From the NCBI GenBank assembly GCA_016872775.1, contig VGZA01000012.1:1-64000 (forward strand): a DNA stretch of 64,000 nt. Reading direction: 5' to 3'. Origin of the DNA: Planctomycetota bacterium. Its GTDB lineage: Bacteria > Planctomycetota > Planctomycetia > Pirellulales > Pirellulaceae. This document shows, piece by piece, positions 60,684-64,000 of this stretch (positions within the stretch are counted from its first letter, which is position 1; every line of letters begins with the position of its first letter). The notes beneath the pieces were generated by a model. That model saw nothing but the letters and a program-made list of their open reading frames with translations, did not search any database and was not told the DNA's origin. The position numbers were made by a program, and so were the translations under genes.

Positions 60684-61229
60684 GTGCTAACGGTCCGACC
60701 GAAAGTCGCCGAGTTGGCATTCCAAGTATACGGACGATCGCTCCACCCCGAACTGTTCGACATTCATCGCTCCCGCACCGTGGAACGCGGCGGATACCAG
60801 GCGCGCTTCGATATCACCAGCGCAGGGCACGTCGTAACGTTTCGCTTCCAGGGGCTGACGCTCACCGAAGTTGCAGCTTCGGCCCAGCATCCCCTGCCCC
60901 AGAAGCGACGGATCGTCTCCTATAAATTGCGCGGCCAATGCGACGATCGAGTCGACTGTCGCGGCGGATTACGGTACCAGTTCAATTTCCAGCTCGAACC
61001 GGTTTCGCCCGAAGTTTTCTGGACATTCCAGGAAGAGTTGGCGATTGACGGGCTGCGGAACGGAATCCTGCACCGTTTCGACTCCAGCGGCCGGATCTCC
61101 CTGGGAGCACTCAGCTTTATCAATGTCGAAACTCGTAATCGCAGCCTGCTAGTTCAGGCCTTTCACACCTTCCCGGACGACTACGCGATCGTCAAAACAC
61201 AATCGCTCTTTGAAGTTCCCAAGTCGTAG
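60684..61229 (+). CDS. DUF2617 family protein
   Basis: 181 residues. It matches the DUF2617 layout as I know it in planctomycetes: VAELAFQVYGRSLHPELFDI, RTVERGGYQARFDITSAGHV, GLTLTEVAASAQHPLPQKRR and VQAFHTFPDDYAIVKTQSLF. No catalytic motif is known. It has its own promoter and stands alone, ending before a pair of hairpins. Confidence 0.85.
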   Translation: MLTVRPKVAELAFQVYGRSLHPELFDIHRSRTVERGGYQARFDITSAGHVVTFRFQGLTLTEVAASAQHPLPQKRRIVSYKLRGQCDDRVDCRGGLRYQFNFQLEPVSPEVFWTFQEELAIDGLRNGILHRFDSSGRISLGALSFINVETRNRSLLVQAFHTFPDDYAIVKTQSLFEVPKS

Positions 61230-61262
61230 CGCCGCCGAGTCGCGAACTGGCCGAGTCGCAGT

Positions 61263-61314
61263 GTAGCCGAGTCGCTTCGCGACTCGGCGTCGAGTTGCGT
61301 AGCAACTCGACTAC
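61263..61314. repeat. Two perfect hairpins closed by an outer stem
   Basis: GCCGAGTCGC/GCGACTCGGC with loop TTC (61,266-61,288) is followed by GTCGAGTTGC/GCAACTCGAC with loop GTA (61,289-61,311); GTAG and CTAC at the ends can pair, closing a three-way junction. Two more CCGAGTCGC copies precede it at 61,235 and 61,251. It separates convergent genes and could end both transcripts. Confidence 0.75.
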
Positions 61315-61327
61315 CGAATGCGGCGGT

Positions 61328-62236
61328 TTAGCGCATCCGCATCCAGCGGTTGCGCTGGTTCATGTAATCGATCAGCGATTCGCCCAGGTTACGGGACGTA
61401 TCGAGCGGGATCCACTCGCAACGGTTGCGCAGCGCGATACCTGCCAGCCGTTCGTTGTGCTCCCGCAGCGCTTTCAAGTAGGCCACGCGCAGATCTTCGG
61501 GCTGCACCAGAAACTCGTCGCTCACCTCCAGGCCCATGAACTTCACCGCTCCATTGAACTGGAAAACCAGTTCGTCGTGGTGCAGAACCTGTAACAGCAC
61601 GATCTCGTGCCTCTGGTACCGCAGGCGCTGCAGCGCGTCCTCCAGTCCGTCCAGGCTGCCGAAGAAATCGCTGATGACGAACACGATCTCCCTGCGACCG
61701 ATGCGACCCGTCAATTCGATCAGGCAATCGGCGATGCGCGTCTTGCTGACCGGTTCGATCTGATCCAGATGCTGCGTCATGCGGAGGATCTGCCCCATCG
61801 AATTACTGGGCGTGATGAATCCTCGCAGTTTTTCGTCGAAGGTGGCGAGCGACGCCTTGTCGCTTTGACGGACGACGGAATATCCGAGCGTGGTCGCGGT
61901 GCGGGCTCCGTAGAGCATTTTCTGCTGGGGGCCGTTGCCGTAGCGCATCGAGGCGCTGACATCCAGGACGAAGTGACAGACGAAGTTGGTTTCCAGTTCG
62001 TACTGTTTGACAAAGTACTTTTCGCGCGTGTAGTAGACGCGCCAGTCGATATGTTTCGGGTCGTCGCCCGGCACGTATTCGCGGTGTCCGGCGAATTCGA
62101 CGGCGAAGCCGGCCAGCGGCGATTTGTGAGCGCCGGCCAGGTTGCCGATCACCAGCCCTTGCGGCTCGAAGTGACGGTCGGCGATCTGGCCGAGCGTTTC
62201 GGGGTCGAGGTAACGGGAGAGGATGGAATCGGCCAT
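61328..62236 (-). CDS. DUF58 domain protein
   Basis: 302 residues, soluble. The DUF58 core appears as GFAVEFAGHREYVPGDDPKH followed by DWRVYYTREKYFVKQYE, with a von Willebrand A-like MIDAS in FVLDVSASMRYG and ISDFFGSLDGL. DUF58 proteins team with MoxR ATPases, which precede it here by 8 nt, in envelope or enzyme-maturation complexes. Confidence 0.9.
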   Translation of the reverse strand: MADSILSRYLDPETLGQIADRHFEPQGLVIGNLAGAHKSPLAGFAVEFAGHREYVPGDDPKHIDWRVYYTREKYFVKQYELETNFVCHFVLDVSASMRYGNGPQQKMLYGARTATTLGYSVVRQSDKASLATFDEKLRGFITPSNSMGQILRMTQHLDQIEPVSKTRIADCLIELTGRIGRREIVFVISDFFGSLDGLEDALQRLRYQRHEIVLLQVLHHDELVFQFNGAVKFMGLEVSDEFLVQPEDLRVAYLKALREHNERLAGIALRNRCEWIPLDTSRNLGESLIDYMNQRNRWMRMR

Positions 62237-62244
62237 AGGATTTT

Positions 62245-63270
<1,026 letters not shown>

Positions 63271-63282
63271 CCGGAGTTCTCC

Positions 63283-64000
63283 TCAATCGATGCTTTCAAA
63301 ATAGCGTTTCAATCGTTCCTCGTAGCCGCGCGGCGCTTTGCCGCGCGAACGAGCCTGGATCGCGTTCCGCAGGGACGCCGGCAACTTGGCAAACCACGGT
63401 TCCTTGTCAAAGTTCCGCTGATCGCCTTCTTTGCCGGCGCCGGATTCATCACCGCCGCGGCTGTCGCCTTTCGGGGTCGGGTTCAGTTGCGGAGGCTGCT
63501 CTTCCGGTTTCTCATTCCGTTGTTCGGTCCCACCCTTGGACGCATTACCGGCGTTGGTATTTGCCGTCGACTGTCCTTCGGAGGAAGGTTGATTGTTGGA
63601 AGATGACTGCTGCGCCGAATCGGGAGTTCCGGACTCCGAGGCTCGCTGGCTGCGACTGGCGGCGGCCTGGTCGAGCGCCATTTCCGCGCGGCGCCGCGCG
63701 TTCTCACCCGCGATCTGATCGGCGGTTACTTCCGGCGCGTTCGGCACCAGGCCGGTACCCAGTTCCCGCGACTGCGGATCGGGCGATCCGTGGGGGTTGG
63801 AACCGTCGCCCGAATTCTGCCCAGCGTCGCTCGACCGATCCCCGCTTTCCGACGGCGCACCGTTGGAACTGTTGTTCGCATTGGGCGCCGCATCGGTCGG
63901 CGCGAGCGGCATCGGCGTGGGCTGCGCGAGCGGCATCGGTTTTCCCGAGGACGAAGTTTCGCCTTCGGAGCCGGGCGGCAGCGGGATCGAGTCGGCGCCA
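63283..64000 (-). CDS. Low-complexity protein, 5' end beyond the window
   Basis: Only the last 239 residues are in view. Most of it is Ser/Asn/Gln/Pro-rich and disordered; the end is ordered (NFDKEPWFAKLPASLRNAIQ, GYEERLKRYFESID). That C-terminal box ending in short helices is a feature I associate with long planctomycete proteins encoded beside MoxR/DUF58 genes. Function unknown. The 12-nt gap to moxR indicates one operon. Confidence 0.75.
   Translation of the reverse strand, partial: GADSIPLPPGSEGETSSSGKPMPLAQPTPMPLAPTDAAPNANNSSNGAPSESGDRSSDAGQNSGDGSNPHGSPDPQSRELGTGLVPNAPEVTADQIAGENARRRAEMALDQAAASRSQRASESGTPDSAQQSSSNNQPSSEGQSTANTNAGNASKGGTEQRNEKPEEQPPQLNPTPKGDSRGGDESGAGKEGDQRNFDKEPWFAKLPASLRNAIQARSRGKAPRGYEERLKRYFESID

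Overview
The window looks like a GC-rich chromosomal stretch from a planctomycete of the Pirellulales type. That reading rests on gene families rather than a marker gene: a DUF1559 pseudopilin-like protein with the H-x9-DG tail, a DUF1501 protein, DUF1080 and ThuA proteins, a GYF_2 protein, secreted beta-propellers, Tat-exported sugar isomerases, a DUF2617 protein, the MoxR/DUF58 pair, and an LL-diaminopimelate aminotransferase. Genes run on both strands in short operons. I see no rRNA, CRISPR array, prophage or complete insertion sequence; the only tRNA is tRNA-Arg(ACG).

Layout. 0-8.5 kb: a fasciclin protein, an arylsulfotransferase-like lipoprotein, relics of a sulfotransferase and a sulfatase, then a HEAT-repeat/CotH/PhoD-like run. 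9-12.2 kb: a zinc-ribbon GYF_2 protein, a secreted protein, a CPBP protease and a small zinc-ribbon protein, meeting the convergent operon DUF1080-tadA-ArsC-like gene. 13.5-24 kb: VanZ, M28 peptidase, DUF1501, dapL, CBM9-like, rsfS, secreted proteins and lptB. 24-34.4 kb: an unusual signal peptidase I, a TPR-redoxin fusion, nitrilase, EthD-mog, a beta-propeller, agmatine deiminase and a KAS III-like enzyme. 34.5-45 kb: a rearrangement scar with two gene fragments, a class A beta-lactamase-like protein with a peptidoglycan-binding tail, ThuA and isomerase genes, SUI1, a PQQ-type propeller, P-II plus ferredoxin, a response regulator plus hemerythrin-like protein, DinB and DUF4919-like genes. 45-64 kb: a His-rich secreted protein, DUF1559, a dehydrogenase, a CehA-type hydrolase, a sugar dehydrogenase with three haem sites, a Ycf48-like propeller, an isomerase, an IS256-like relic, the tRNA, SMP-30, CPBP, DUF2617, and DUF58-MoxR with a partial gene at the right edge.

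The most striking signal is at 12,149-11,793 (minus). An ArsC/Spx-like thioredoxin-fold protein reads as intact only if an in-frame TGA at 12,116-12,114 is decoded. That TGA sits exactly at the first Cys of the CxxC redox motif, giving UxxC, and is followed by a perfect 7-bp hairpin at a distance typical of bacterial SECIS elements. I infer a selenoprotein whose N-terminus a standard gene finder would drop.

Other themes are two scars where neighbouring gene pairs have lost their facing ends (3.8 kb and 34.74 kb), several families of intergenic palindromes and short repeats recurring across the window, and enzymes with unusual inserts or fusions (signal peptidase I, TPR-redoxin, haem-containing sugar dehydrogenase). 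TadA and its expected substrate tRNA-Arg(ACG) both occur here.
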